From: JAAZNF01 sp964561025
GTDB lineage: Bacteria > Myxococcota > B64-G9
DNA length: 64,000 bases
Direction of reading: 5' to 3'
Assembly (NCBI GenBank): GCA_964561025.1
Contig: CAZLNM010000009.1
Location: forward strand, 1-64,000
Position numbers and translations under genes: made by a program. Numbering within the stretch: position 1 is the stretch's first letter; each line of letters starts with the position of its first letter. Shown here one piece after another: positions 7,230-15,828 of this stretch. The notes beneath the pieces were generated by a model, which was given only the letters and a program-made list of their open reading frames with translations, did no database searches and was not told the DNA's origin.

Positions 7230-8065
7230 GGCGGCCCCCCGGCCGGGCCCGCCCGGGCGGGGCGTGGGCCCCGGCAGGTGAACACCACGTCGTCCTTGGC
7301 GATGACGATCTCGCCCGCGCGGGAGAGGGACGCGCGCGCCCGATCCTCCAGGCGCGCGAGCAGGCGCTCGTCGGCGCCCGCGCTGGCGAGGAGCGGCAGC
7401 TTGAAGCGCGCGTACTCCAGGAAGGCGGGCAAGGACTCCGGGTCGAAGCGCAGGCGATTGGGATAGGGGCGGGCCACGATCTCGGAAAAGTGCGGCGCCA
7501 GCAAGCGGTGCCCGTTCTCGGCCGAGAAGCGGGCCAGCAGCGCGTCGTGGGGGCTGCCGCCGGGGTCCAGGCCGGCCAGCTCGAACAGCCCGTGCATGGA
7601 GCCGCGGCTGTGGGTGATGGCCAGGAAAACGCCGTGCGGCGCGAGCACCCGCGCCACCTCCGGCACGATGGCGGGGAAGAAGTACAGCGAGTACGAGGCC
7701 GCCACCAGATCGAACTCGCCCGCGGAGAATTCCAGGCGCTCGTCGATGCAACGGCATAAAAACGTCCCCCGGCGCCCGATGGCGCCCAGGCTCGCTTCCC
7801 ACGGCGCCTGGTTGGCCGGCTGGCTGTCCAGGGCCAGGAACTCCGCCTCCGGCGCGATCCGCCGCGCCAGCTCCCGGCTGAAACGGCCGAAACCGCACCC
7901 CAGCTCGAGCACCCGCCGCACCCCGGAAAGCGGTAGGTTCTCGAGCGCGAACTCGTGGATGTCTTGCGGATGGGTGGAGTGGCGCCGGATGATCTCGGCC
8001 GCCCGTTGGTGGATCTCGGGATGGATGAACGGCAGCAGGCTCTCGGGGATCGACTCCCTGGACAC
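7220..8065 (-). CDS. SAM-dependent class I methyltransferase
   Basis: 281 residues. Motif I VLELGCGFGRFS at about 51-62 binds S-adenosylmethionine, the acidic residue of motif II follows in AEFLALDSQ, and LVAASYSLYFFP is motif IV. The fold is that of UbiE/Cyp8D-type enzymes; the acceptor is unknown. GTG at 8063-8065 is chosen because GAGGGA lies upstream and the fold begins soon after; earlier in-frame starts fall within udk. It is 11 nt from udk and overlaps the Nudix start, so the three genes are cotranscribed. Confidence 0.88.
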   Translation of the reverse strand: MSRESIPESLLPFIHPEIHQRAAEIIRRHSTHPQDIHEFALENLPLSGVRRVLELGCGFGRFSRELARRIAPEAEFLALDSQPANQAPWEASLGAIGRRGTFLCRCIDERLEFSAGEFDLVAASYSLYFFPAIVPEVARVLAPHGVFLAITHSRGSMHGLFELAGLDPGGSPHDALLARFSAENGHRLLAPHFSEIVARPYPNRLRFDPESLPAFLEYARFKLPLLASAGADERLLARLEDRARASLSRAGEIVIAKDDVVFTCRGPRPARAGPAGGPPCH

Positions 8066-8076
8066 GGCGTTCCCTC

Positions 8077-8709
8077 TCAAAGCGCGCGCGGGCCCAGCCA
8101 GGAGGGGTTGCGCAGCGCGGAGATGACCATGCCGATGGCCGCGTCGTTGGGCCCCGCCGAGGGGATGATCACGTCGGCGTAGCGCTTGGAGGGCTCCACG
8201 AAGGTGTGGTGCATGGGGCGCACCGTGCCCAGGTACTGCGCGATGACCGCCTGCAGATCGCGACCGCGCTCCCGCACGTCCCGCTCCAGGCGGCGGATGA
8301 AGCGGATGTCGTCGTCCGCCTCCACGAAGATGCGGATGCTCATGCGTTCGCGAAGCTCTGGGACCGCCAGCACCAGGATGCCCTCCACGATGATCACGTC
8401 TCCGGGAGGGACCGGCACGGTGCCGGGCAGGCGGGTGTACTGCTGGAAGGAGTACACCGGCTTCTCCACCGGCAAGCCGGCCGCGAGTTGCCCGATGTGC
8501 TCGGCCATCAGGGCGTTGTCGAAGGCGTCCGGGTGGTCGAAGTTGAAGGCGCGTCGATCCTCGAGCGGCAGGTGACCCAGGTCGCGGTAGTAGGCGTCCT
8601 GGTCCAGGAGCGCGATGGGTTGGCCGCGCAGCGCCTCCAGGATCTTGCGGGTGACCGTGGTCTTGCCCGAGGCCGATCCCCCCGCGATGCCGATCACCGG
8701 ACGAGCCAT
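8077..8709 (-). CDS. udk: Uridine kinase
   Basis: Phosphorylates uridine and cytidine to the monophosphates in pyrimidine salvage. 210 residues, normal length. The P-loop GGSASGKTT is at 10-18; DQDAYYRDL and FNFDHPDAFD match the Udk nucleoside-binding segments; VIIVEGILVL is the Walker B strand and RFIRRLERDVRERGR the LID region. First gene of a minus-strand unit with the methyltransferase and the Nudix protein. Start at ATG 8707-8709; longer frames run into the divergent promoter region. Confidence 0.95.
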   Translation of the reverse strand: MARPVIGIAGGSASGKTTVTRKILEALRGQPIALLDQDAYYRDLGHLPLEDRRAFNFDHPDAFDNALMAEHIGQLAAGLPVEKPVYSFQQYTRLPGTVPVPPGDVIIVEGILVLAVPELRERMSIRIFVEADDDIRFIRRLERDVRERGRDLQAVIAQYLGTVRPMHHTFVEPSKRYADVIIPSAGPNDAAIGMVISALRNPSWLGPRAL

Positions 8710-8764
8710 GCCGCGCCTCCTCCGCCGGCTTGTACCGGATCGGCCGCCGTGATGCAACCGGCGT

Positions 8765-8793
8765 TTGATCCCTTCTGCGGCGTGTGCTGTACT
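8765..8793 (+). promoter_or_regulatory. Sigma-70-type promoter for the HAD gene at 8801
   Basis: TTGATC (8765-8770) and TGTACT (8788-8793) are 17 bp apart. Transcription would begin at about 8800, on the ATG itself, and no Shine-Dalgarno precedes that ATG, so the message may be leaderless. Prediction from sequence only. Confidence 0.5.
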
Positions 8794-8800
8794 TTGGGCC

Positions 8801-9535
8801 ATGCTGCGGGCGGTGTGTTTCGATTTTGGCGACACGCTGGTCTCCACCCGGCTGGACTGGAGCCGTATCCACCCGGCCATGCTGGACGGGTTGCAGGCCG
8901 CGCTGGAGCCGCACCTGCCGCACCTCGACTACCGGCGGCTGCGGCGCGATTTTCTGTTCCTGCGGCGCATGGGCAAGATCCGCGCCGAGCAGACGCTGGT
9001 GGAGGCGCCCGCCACCGACAGCCTGGCCCGGGCGCTGATGCTGCAGGGCGTCGGCCCGGTGCCGGCGCCCGTCTTGCAGCAGGGCGTCGACGGCTTCTTC
9101 GCGCCCGAGGAGGCCGAGTATTCCCTGGTGACCGGCATCCCCGAGGTGCTGGCCCGCCTGCGGGTGATGGGGGTGAAGCTGGCGGTCATCTCCAACGCCA
9201 CCTGCGGGGTGTTGATCCGCCGCGCGTTGGAGCGGCGCATGCTGCTACCGTTCTTGGCCGAGGTGGTGGTGTCCGCCGAGCACGGCCGCTGCAAGCCGGA
9301 GCCGTCCATCTTTCGATACACGCTGGAGCGGCTCGGGGTGAGCGCGGCGCAGGCGGCCATGGTGGGGGACCGCTTGCCGACCGACGTCGCCGGGGCGCGC
9401 GCGGCGGGGATGCGCGCGGTGCTGGTGGACTTCTTCGGTGATGGCGGCGGCCTGAGCCCGGACGCGGCGCGCCCCGACGCGCTGGCGCGCACCCCGGCCG
9501 AGCTCTTGCTGGTGCTCAAGGCCTGGATGACCTGA
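8801..9535 (+). CDS. HAD-superfamily phosphatase (YjjG/REG-2-like)
   Basis: 244 residues. Motif I is VCFDFGDTLV near the N-terminus, motif II VISNAT at about 128, and motif III/IV is KPEPSIFRYTLERL then MVGDRLPTDVAGARAAGM. The helical cap between motifs I and II makes it a C1-type HAD. Substrate unknown; a phosphorylated sugar or nucleotide is usual. Divergent from udk, convergent with the second HAD gene (8 nt between the stops). Confidence 0.9.
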   Translation: MLRAVCFDFGDTLVSTRLDWSRIHPAMLDGLQAALEPHLPHLDYRRLRRDFLFLRRMGKIRAEQTLVEAPATDSLARALMLQGVGPVPAPVLQQGVDGFFAPEEAEYSLVTGIPEVLARLRVMGVKLAVISNATCGVLIRRALERRMLLPFLAEVVVSAEHGRCKPEPSIFRYTLERLGVSAAQAAMVGDRLPTDVAGARAAGMRAVLVDFFGDGGGLSPDAARPDALARTPAELLLVLKAWMT

Positions 9536-9543
9536 GGCCCCCC

Positions 9544-10224
9544 TCAGGCGGACAGGGCCAGACACTCGTCCAACCAGTCGTGCGGTGGCCGCAGATCCGG
9601 GATGGCCCGGTGCGCGCCGGCGTCCGAAAGCTCGCCGACCGAAAAGCGGCCCGAGGCCACGCCCACCGCCAGCGCCCCCGCCCGGCGCGCGGCCGCGATG
9701 TCGCGCGGGGTGTCGCCGATCACCACGGCCCGCGCCCGCGCGTCCCGGGCCCGCTCGCGGCCCCGCTCGATCGCCCGCCGCACCAGCTCGGCGCGATCCT
9801 CGGCGTCCGAGCCGAAGCCGCCGAAGTCGAAGAAGCCGTCCAGGCCCGCGTGGCGCAGCTTGAGCCAGGCGGCCGCCTCCAGGTTGCCGGTGGCCAGGCC
9901 GAGGCGGCAGTCCGTGCGCCGCGAGAGCGCGGCCAGCCCCTCGGGCACGCCCGGCAGCACGCGAAAGGAGCGCGCATGGGGAAGCCGCCGCTGAAAGTGC
10001 GCCAGGTACGAGCGCAGCACCGCCTGGACGAGCTCGGGGCGATCGTGGCCGCGCGGGGCCAGCAGCTCGCGCACGATGGCCGGGTCGGTCATGCCGTCGA
10101 AGCGGATGGTCTCGATGCCCTCGGTGGGGAGGTTCGCGTCGGCCAGCGCGTCGCGGAAGGCCGCCAGGCCCGCGCCCCCGGTGAGCAGCAGGGTGCCGTC
10201 GATGTCGAAGAGTAGAAGATTCAT
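9544..10224 (-). CDS. HAD-superfamily hydrolase, phosphoglycolate-phosphatase-like
   Basis: 226 residues with motif I LLLFDIDGTLL at the N-terminus, motif II LATGN, a conserved lysine-equivalent region FFDFGGFGSDAEDR, and motif IV VVIGDTPRDIAAARRAG. The cap and length resemble Gph-type phosphatases. The substrate is not known. The palindromic element copy 2 begins 10 nt upstream of its ATG and no clear Shine-Dalgarno is present. Confidence 0.9.
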   Translation of the reverse strand: MNLLLFDIDGTLLLTGGAGLAAFRDALADANLPTEGIETIRFDGMTDPAIVRELLAPRGHDRPELVQAVLRSYLAHFQRRLPHARSFRVLPGVPEGLAALSRRTDCRLGLATGNLEAAAWLKLRHAGLDGFFDFGGFGSDAEDRAELVRRAIERGRERARDARARAVVIGDTPRDIAAARRAGALAVGVASGRFSVGELSDAGAHRAIPDLRPPHDWLDECLALSA

Positions 10225-10233
10225 AGTGTCATC

Positions 10234-10273
10234 GTACGGGGAGGTGTCTCGCTGCCGCTCGCACCTCCCCGTG
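10234..10273. repeat. Dispersed palindromic element, copy 2
   Basis: GTACGGGGAGGTG (10234-10246) pairs with CACCTCCCCGTG (10262-10273) around the 15-nt loop 10247-10261. Apart from about one loop base and the last stem base it is the reverse complement of the element at 1-37. No T-run follows on either side, so it is not a standard terminator. Confidence 0.85.
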
Positions 10274-10370
10274 CCCCACCTCGCTCCGGCGGTTCATGCC
10301 CGCCTCCGCTCGCGCGCTTCGACCCGGCTCGATATCTTCCTGTAGCGGCAGCATTCTCGGCAGCACCCGA

Positions 10371-11516
10371 TCAGCGCAGGCCCACGTACCCGGCCTGGAT
10401 CAACGACTGGAAGGTGCGCAGCGCCTCCACCTCCTTGAGCGGGCTCACCATGATGATCGAGCGCAGGTTGCGCTGGCCATCGATGCGCGAGAGGAGGTAG
10501 CGCTGGGCCGGGGTCCACTTGGCGCTGAGCGAGAGCACGTCCTCCCGCAGCAGGTAGGGGATGCGGTTCTCGGTGAGGAGTTCGGCGCGCAGCGTGTTCA
10601 CCAGCCCTTTCTCGGCCGTCTCCAGCGCGTCGCACAGGTCCGGATCGTAGGGGAACTCCTGCAGACCGCGCCGCAGGATGGCCACCGCCCGCGGGAAGTC
10701 CCGCTGCTGGATGGCCGCCTCGGCCGCCAGCAGCGCCTGGTCGGTGCCGCTCTGGACGCGGGTGGCGGTGTCGAACACCTCCACGTCCACGTCGGGCTCG
10801 GGGATTTCGGCCGCCGGCTGGGCCACCGCCAGCCAGCCCCGCCGCACCATGTCGTACAGGTTGCGCAGGATGGGAAAGTCCAGCGAGTGGAAGCGCAGGA
10901 TGATGTCTTGCACCGCCAATCCCTGGCGCGCCAGCTCCAGCATGACCCCGTCGGTGGAGCGGGGATCGATGGTGGGCGGGAGGTTGGGGCTGCAGGCGAA
11001 GCGGCAGCTGTTGTCCGGGATGTGACGGCGGATCTCCAAGAAATGGGTGCGGCGGTTGACGCCTTCCTGGAGCAGGGAGGCCAGGGCCACCGCCACCGGC
11101 ACGGTCGAGGACTCTTCCGCCACCATGTCATCGTGGAACTCGAACAGGCCCTCGTCCCACAAGAAGACGTCCAGCACCGTCTCGCGGATCTTGAGCTCGA
11201 GCATGCTGTGGATCTGCTCCTCGCTCACCAGGCCGGTCATGACCAGGATGCGGCCGAGCAATACCCGCGTCTCTTGCTGGGTTTCGAAGGCCTTCTGGAG
11301 CTGATCCTCGTCGATGAGCCCGAAGTTGATCAAGAACTGTCCGAAGTACTCGCGCGGATCGGTGGAGCCGGCGTTCACGATGCGGCCGCCGTCCAGGGTC
11401 ACGGTCTTGGTGACCGGCCCGCGCTTGAAGGTGAGCGTGCCGGTGCGGGGCCGCCGGCTCAGCCAGGTCATGAGCTCCACGCTCGGCATGGTGTCCAGGG
11501 TTCCCGAAAGCCCCAT
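10371..11516 (-). CDS. DUF4388 (PATAN-type) regulatory protein
   Basis: 381 residues. The N-terminal 140 residues begin MGLSGTLDTMPSVELMTWLS and contain RTGTLTFKRG, the hallmark of DUF4388, a domain common in deltaproteobacteria and tied to two-component and motility systems. The middle has LGRILVMTGLVSEEQI, as in GspE N-terminal/MshEN-like segments. A helical, TPR-like stretch (about 265-315) and a winged-helix-like end (LSAKWTPAQRYLLSRIDG) follow. No enzyme motif is seen. It is 36 nt downstream of the glycogen-synthase-like gene, same strand, and may be the last gene of that unit. Confidence 0.8.
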   Translation of the reverse strand: MGLSGTLDTMPSVELMTWLSRRPRTGTLTFKRGPVTKTVTLDGGRIVNAGSTDPREYFGQFLINFGLIDEDQLQKAFETQQETRVLLGRILVMTGLVSEEQIHSMLELKIRETVLDVFLWDEGLFEFHDDMVAEESSTVPVAVALASLLQEGVNRRTHFLEIRRHIPDNSCRFACSPNLPPTIDPRSTDGVMLELARQGLAVQDIILRFHSLDFPILRNLYDMVRRGWLAVAQPAAEIPEPDVDVEVFDTATRVQSGTDQALLAAEAAIQQRDFPRAVAILRRGLQEFPYDPDLCDALETAEKGLVNTLRAELLTENRIPYLLREDVLSLSAKWTPAQRYLLSRIDGQRNLRSIIMVSPLKEVEALRTFQSLIQAGYVGLR

Positions 11517-11552
11517 GGGTCCTCCTCGCGCAGCCGCCCGCCGGGCTTGAGT

Positions 11553-12965
11553 TCAGCGACGCAGCGCCGCCGCCTCGCGGTACAGGGCCTCGTAGCGCCG
11601 GGCCGGGATGTCCCACGAGAGGTCCAGCGACATCCCGGCGGCGCGCAACGCCTCGCGGGCGTCCGGCGCGGCCATGACCCGCAACGCCCGGCGCAGGGCG
11701 GCCAGCAGCTCCGGCGCCTCCGGCCGCTCGAAGACGAAGCCGCAGCCCTCGCCTTGGGAAAAGTCCTCCACCGTGTCCGCCAACATGCCGGTGGCGCGCA
11801 CCACCGGGACGGCTCCGAGTCGTAAGGCCGCGAGAAGCAACGGCGCGTACGGCGCCTCGCGCGCCGGGAACAGCGCCACGTCGGCCCCCGCCAGGATGTC
11901 CCGGGCCACCTCTCTCTCGTCGGCGAGCCGCAACGCCAGCCGGTGGGGGAAGCGGGCGGCCAGATCCTGGACGGCGGTCTCGACCGACGGATCGCCCCGG
12001 CCCGCCAGCACCAATTGAATGTCGAGCTGCAAGAGTTCCGGCGACGCCTGGAGCAGCAGGTCGAAGCCAGCACGACCCGAGAAGGGCAGCACGGCGGCCA
12101 CCAGCGGGTGCCCGGCCACGACCGGCAAGCCCAGGCTCTGCTGGAGCGCCGCCTTGCGGGCGGCCCTGCCCGCTTCCGCTTCGCCGGTGGGCTGCGGCGC
12201 CGCCGGGTCGGGTTCGAAGGCCCGCGCGTCCAGGCCGTGGGGGATGCCGCGCAGGTCGTCCCCGCGCTCTCGCAGCAGGCCCTCCAACCCGCGCCCGGCG
12301 GGCGGAGTCTTGATTTCGGTGGCGAACCTGCGCGATCCGGTGGCGAGGCGATCGGCGAACACCAGCCCCGCCTTGAGGAAGGACACCTTGCCCGAGAACT
12401 CCAGCTGGTCCGGAGTGAACAACGACCAGTCCAGGCCGAGGGTCATCATGGCCTCGGGCGAGAAGAGCAGCGGGCCTTCCACGTCATGAAAGGTGAACAC
12501 CGTGCCGCATCCGTTGAGCTCCGGCAGGTCGCGGTACTTCTCCTCCAGCAAGGCGCACAGGGGCCCGAGGCGCCAGTCGTTGACGTGGAGCACCTCCGGC
12601 GAGAAGCCCAGCGGCTTGCAACACAGCAGGGCCGCGTGCCCGAAGGCCGCCACGCGCTCGGGGAGGTCGTGTTCCTCCTTCGTAGAAGCTGGGTCGAGTT
12701 GCGGTGCGTCCACCAGGAACAGGGAGAAGCCGTCAGGGTGCGGGATCTCCTGGCAGGTCCCGGAGCCGTTTCGCCCCTTGAGCCCCAGCGAGAGGCGGTG
12801 CTTGCGGCCGGCACCCGGCGGTGCCAGTGCGCCGGAGGCGGGCATCACCACCGCCACCTGGTGCCCGCGGGCGGCCAGCGCCCGGGGCAGGGCGCCGGCG
12901 AAGTCCGCGGCCGGGTCGTTGGCGAAACGCTCGGCGCGCAGCAGGGTGGCGAACAGGATCCTCAT
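11553..12965 (-). CDS. Glycogen synthase-like protein (GT5), catalytic residues apparently lost
   Basis: 470 residues with the length and order of GlgA: N-terminal Rossmann domain (DFAGALPRALAARGHQV), HVNDW (HAHDW in GlgA), FTFHDVEG (HN motif), SGKVSFLKAGLVFADRLAT, and C-terminal VLAGRGDP and TGMLADTVEDFSQGEG. Gapless comparison with remembered E. coli GlgA shows losses at the key positions: Lys15 of KTGGL is Ala15 (ANDPAAD), Arg300 and Lys305 (SRLTSQKG) are Pro and Ala (LPFSGRAG), and Glu377 (RFEPCGL) is Ala (REAPYAP). His161 is kept. It is probably not a normal ADP-glucose synthase. The ATG overlaps the GH57 stop, so the two are translationally coupled. Confidence 0.85.
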   Translation of the reverse strand: MRILFATLLRAERFANDPAADFAGALPRALAARGHQVAVVMPASGALAPPGAGRKHRLSLGLKGRNGSGTCQEIPHPDGFSLFLVDAPQLDPASTKEEHDLPERVAAFGHAALLCCKPLGFSPEVLHVNDWRLGPLCALLEEKYRDLPELNGCGTVFTFHDVEGPLLFSPEAMMTLGLDWSLFTPDQLEFSGKVSFLKAGLVFADRLATGSRRFATEIKTPPAGRGLEGLLRERGDDLRGIPHGLDARAFEPDPAAPQPTGEAEAGRAARKAALQQSLGLPVVAGHPLVAAVLPFSGRAGFDLLLQASPELLQLDIQLVLAGRGDPSVETAVQDLAARFPHRLALRLADEREVARDILAGADVALFPAREAPYAPLLLAALRLGAVPVVRATGMLADTVEDFSQGEGCGFVFERPEAPELLAALRRALRVMAAPDAREALRAAGMSLDLSWDIPARRYEALYREAAALRR

Positions 12966-15145
12966 CGGGGTTTTCCAGGACTGCGAGCCGCAGAGGACGC
13001 GGCTTCGCTCAGGGGCACCACCGCCTCGGCCTCGATGGAGGCGAGGTGCAGCCGAATCTGGAGGAGCGCCTCGCCCCCCGGCGGCAGCTCCAGCGCAAAG
13101 CGCATCAGCAGGGCGTGTCCTTGATTGATCAGCGAAAGGCCGCTCTCGGTGCGGGTGATGGTCTCGACCGGATGGTGCCACACCGATGCCGCCGGAGAAA
13201 ACGAGAAGCGCAGGCGCAGGTTCTCCGATTCGTCCACGAGCTCCAACCCGTCAGAGGGCGGCAGCTCGCCCGCGCCCCGCAGACGCGGACCGGGCCCCGC
13301 CATCCCCGGGCTCTCGAGCCAGCACAGCTCCCGGTCGATCCCCGGCAGTCGCAGGCAGAACTCCGGCGCAAAGCACAGCGCGAGCGCCTCCGCGCCGGGG
13401 TTGGTGAGCCGGTAACGCACCTCGATCTCGGCTTGATCCAGGGGCAGGCGCACGGTCTTCTCCAGGGAGAGCGCGTGTGCGCCGTCCGGCCGTCGCAGGT
13501 GGCCTGTCCGATTGAAGGTGGCCGCGAAGGAGCAGTCCCCTGCCTCGTCGATGCCGGCCTGCGAGATCTCGAAGCGCCCGTCGCCGAAGTCGCCCTCCTC
13601 CCGGTAGGTGCCGCGCAGGATCTCCTCCAGGGTGGTGCCGGCCGCCGGGAACCGGTCCACCAGGCAGCGGCGCAGGAAGCGATCCGGACGGAAGCGCTCG
13701 AACAGCGCCCGTTCGCCGTCCGGGTCGTCCGTGTCGGCGGCGGCCTCGGGCAGCCGGTGGTAGAACTCGGGATGGCGGCTCACCACGTGGGTCAGGTTGA
13801 GCCGGGCCGGGCGGAAGTCCAGCTCCGCCAGCGTGCCGCCCCGGCTCGGATCGAGGACCAGCGAGAGGGCGGCGTTCTCCGCGATCAACTCGTCCTGGCC
13901 GTCGCCGTCGAAGTCCCGGGGCTCGAAAGAGATCCACTCGTCGGCGCCCTGAATCTGCCGATCCAGGATGTCCTCGGCGGTCAGGAGCTCGCGGTACAGC
14001 CGATCGCGCAGGTGGGGCAGGTACAATCCTCCGAACCAGCCGTGCCAACAGGCGCAGCCGCACTGGCCGCGATACAGGGCGCGACGGGCCGGGGCCAGGC
14101 GCTCCGCCGAGATGCCTTCGGCCTGCGCCTGGCGGAGCTTGCGGCTGACGTGCAGCATCTTCTTGTGGAGGTGGTTGGCCTCGGGGTACTTGACGAAGAA
14201 GTCCATGACCCGCCCGCTGCCCAGCCAGGGCCGGACCTCTTGCCACAGGCCCGCCGGTTCGAGTTTCTGGCGCAGCGCCTCCAGCCGCTCACGGGTGGGC
14301 AGCGGCAACGACCAGAACAGCAGATCTTCGTGTCCCCCCGCCGCCAGGTACACCCGCTGGCGCGGCGGGAAACGCTCGAGGCAGGCCGACGGGGTCAGGG
14401 TCTCGATGAACTCGGAGGTTTCCAGGGCCGCGAAGAACTCCTCGAGCCAGCCCTTGCCGAACACCCACTCGTGCGTGCCGGGCCACAGGCCGAACTTCTC
14501 GCCGTCATCGGCGTAGCACAGGCACTCGGAGCCTTCGCGGGCGGCCTCTTGCAGCAGCCGGGTCACCTCCGCCACCGGCTGGAAGGGGATGTGGTTCCGC
14601 AGCTCGCGGGCGATGGGAAGCACCGCCAGCGCACGGCCCTGGTGCTCGGTCACGAAGGTCCCGCGCGCATGAGTCTTGCCGGCCGGGGGCGGCGGGAAGT
14701 GGATGTCGTCCACCAGGGTGTACTGGAGCTGGGCCCGCGCCAGGTTGCGGGCCAACTCCGGGCTCCACAGCCGCTCGCCCAGCCAGGCGCCGTGGGGCGC
14801 GCGACCGAAACGCGAAGACAGGTACTCGCGCATGAGCATGAGCTGGCCCTGCGCGTCCTCCTCGGGGATGAGCGGCAGCAACGGCTCGTAGAACCCGCCG
14901 CCGAGCAGCTCGATCTGCTCCCGGCCGGCCAGCGCGGCGAGGCGCTCGAGCAGGCCGGGGCGATTCTGCTCCAGCCACTCCAGCAGGCTCCCGCTGAAGT
15001 GCAGCCCGAGGCGCACGCCGGGGTGCGCCTCCACAGCGTCCAGGAACGGCGCGTAGCACAGATCGACCGCCCGGGAGAAGACCTCGTCCAGGTTGCCCAC
15101 CGGCTGGTGGCAGTGGATGACGAGCACGAGCGGCAACCGATCCAT
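12962..15145 (-). CDS. GH57 4-alpha-glucanotransferase/alpha-amylase
   Basis: 727 residues, cytoplasmic (no signal peptide), matching the Thermococcus-type GH57 enzymes: N-terminal catalytic barrel, then DUF1925 and DUF1926 beta domains. All conserved motifs are visible: HCHQP (11-15), GGGFYEP (82-88), WLGERLW with the nucleophile Glu124, and YADDGEKFG with the acid/base Asp at 213/214 (E123 and D214 in the T. litoralis enzyme). It should act on alpha-1,4 glucans by disproportionation or hydrolysis. First gene of a unit with the GlgA-like and probably the DUF4388 gene. Start ATG 15143-15145 with AGGAGG-like bases upstream. Confidence 0.93.
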   Translation of the reverse strand: MDRLPLVLVIHCHQPVGNLDEVFSRAVDLCYAPFLDAVEAHPGVRLGLHFSGSLLEWLEQNRPGLLERLAALAGREQIELLGGGFYEPLLPLIPEEDAQGQLMLMREYLSSRFGRAPHGAWLGERLWSPELARNLARAQLQYTLVDDIHFPPPPAGKTHARGTFVTEHQGRALAVLPIARELRNHIPFQPVAEVTRLLQEAAREGSECLCYADDGEKFGLWPGTHEWVFGKGWLEEFFAALETSEFIETLTPSACLERFPPRQRVYLAAGGHEDLLFWSLPLPTRERLEALRQKLEPAGLWQEVRPWLGSGRVMDFFVKYPEANHLHKKMLHVSRKLRQAQAEGISAERLAPARRALYRGQCGCACWHGWFGGLYLPHLRDRLYRELLTAEDILDRQIQGADEWISFEPRDFDGDGQDELIAENAALSLVLDPSRGGTLAELDFRPARLNLTHVVSRHPEFYHRLPEAAADTDDPDGERALFERFRPDRFLRRCLVDRFPAAGTTLEEILRGTYREEGDFGDGRFEISQAGIDEAGDCSFAATFNRTGHLRRPDGAHALSLEKTVRLPLDQAEIEVRYRLTNPGAEALALCFAPEFCLRLPGIDRELCWLESPGMAGPGPRLRGAGELPPSDGLELVDESENLRLRFSFSPAASVWHHPVETITRTESGLSLINQGHALLMRFALELPPGGEALLQIRLHLASIEAEAVVPLSEAASSAARSPGKPR

Positions 15146-15202
15146 GGCGCTTCCTCCTGGGACTGGAAATGTATCTACGGAGCGGTGCCGATGGCAAGAA
15201 CT

Positions 15203-15490
15203 TCAGAGGTTGAGGATCTCCAGGGTGCGGTCGGTGAGCACCGCCTCGCCGCCGGAGTCGAGGAAACTCACCACCTGGTCCAGCGCCGCGTTGACCACCC
15301 GCCGGTCGTTGCCCACCGTGGCCAGGCCCAGCTCCGCCGAGGTGGGGTCCTCCAGGGCGCCCACCTCGCCCAGGGCCACCGTGAAACGAGAGCGGGCCCG
15401 GTCCAGCAGACTGCGCAGGGCCCGGCGTTTGTCCTTGAGGGAGGCGCAACCGGGCAGCGCAAAACGCAGCTTCACCACGCCGACCACCAT
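15203..15490 (-). CDS. ylxP: YlxP-like DUF503 protein
   Basis: 95 residues beginning MVVGVVKLRFALPG, then SLKDKRRALRSLLDRAR, and ending in the conserved LEILNL, all typical of DUF503. YlxP commonly lies next to infB and rbfA and is associated with ribosome maturation; its activity is not settled. It lies downstream of infB here but after an unusual 338-bp gap; rbfA and truB do not follow. GAGGTGAG precedes the chosen ATG. Confidence 0.88.
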   Translation of the reverse strand: MVVGVVKLRFALPGCASLKDKRRALRSLLDRARSRFTVALGEVGALEDPTSAELGLATVGNDRRVVNAALDQVVSFLDSGGEAVLTDRTLEILNL

Positions 15491-15828
15491 TTGCTCACCT
15501 CGCAATGGCAACCCCGTGTTGCGCGAGAACGCGAGATCGCCAGCGCCCGCGTGTTCTCGGGACGAGTGTCGAGATCACGCCTGGCTGCGCTGGCTCTTTC
15601 GGCCCCGCAGCCAGGCGCTGGTTTTTTTGTTCGCGCCTTTGAGACTCGGGCCGGGCGGTCGGTCGCCCGAGGAAACGCCAACCGTTCCGCAATTCGATGG
15701 AAAGAGGTGCAACAGAGACATTCGGTAAGACCCCAAGATGCCCCTCGCCCACGCGCATTTTCTTCGGAGCAATCAATCGTCACCCTCATCTTGGAAAAAA
15801 ATCGCAGGTGTGGGGACGGAGGCGGGGC
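15491..15828. other. infB-ylxP intergenic region
   Basis: 338 bp without a convincing gene. Overlapping minus-strand frames of 65-105 codons exist but have no ribosome site or recognisable composition. The region is poorer in GC than its surroundings and holds the hairpin at 15578-15628. The distance argues that ylxP has its own promoter. Confidence 0.6.
15578..15628 (+). terminator. Intrinsic terminator shape reading on the plus strand
   Basis: A perfect 12-bp stem, CGCCTGGCTGCG (15578-15589) with CGCAGCCAGGCG (15606-15617), is followed by CTGG and seven T (15622-15628). It reads in the + direction, although the flanking genes are both on the minus strand. On the minus strand it is a hairpin preceded by an A-run. 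Confidence 0.7.

Noticed and set aside
15472..15789. 105-codon minus-strand ORF between infB and ylxP
   Set aside because: No ribosome site, no recognisable family, overlaps ylxP and a terminator-like hairpin; several alternative frames are equally open.
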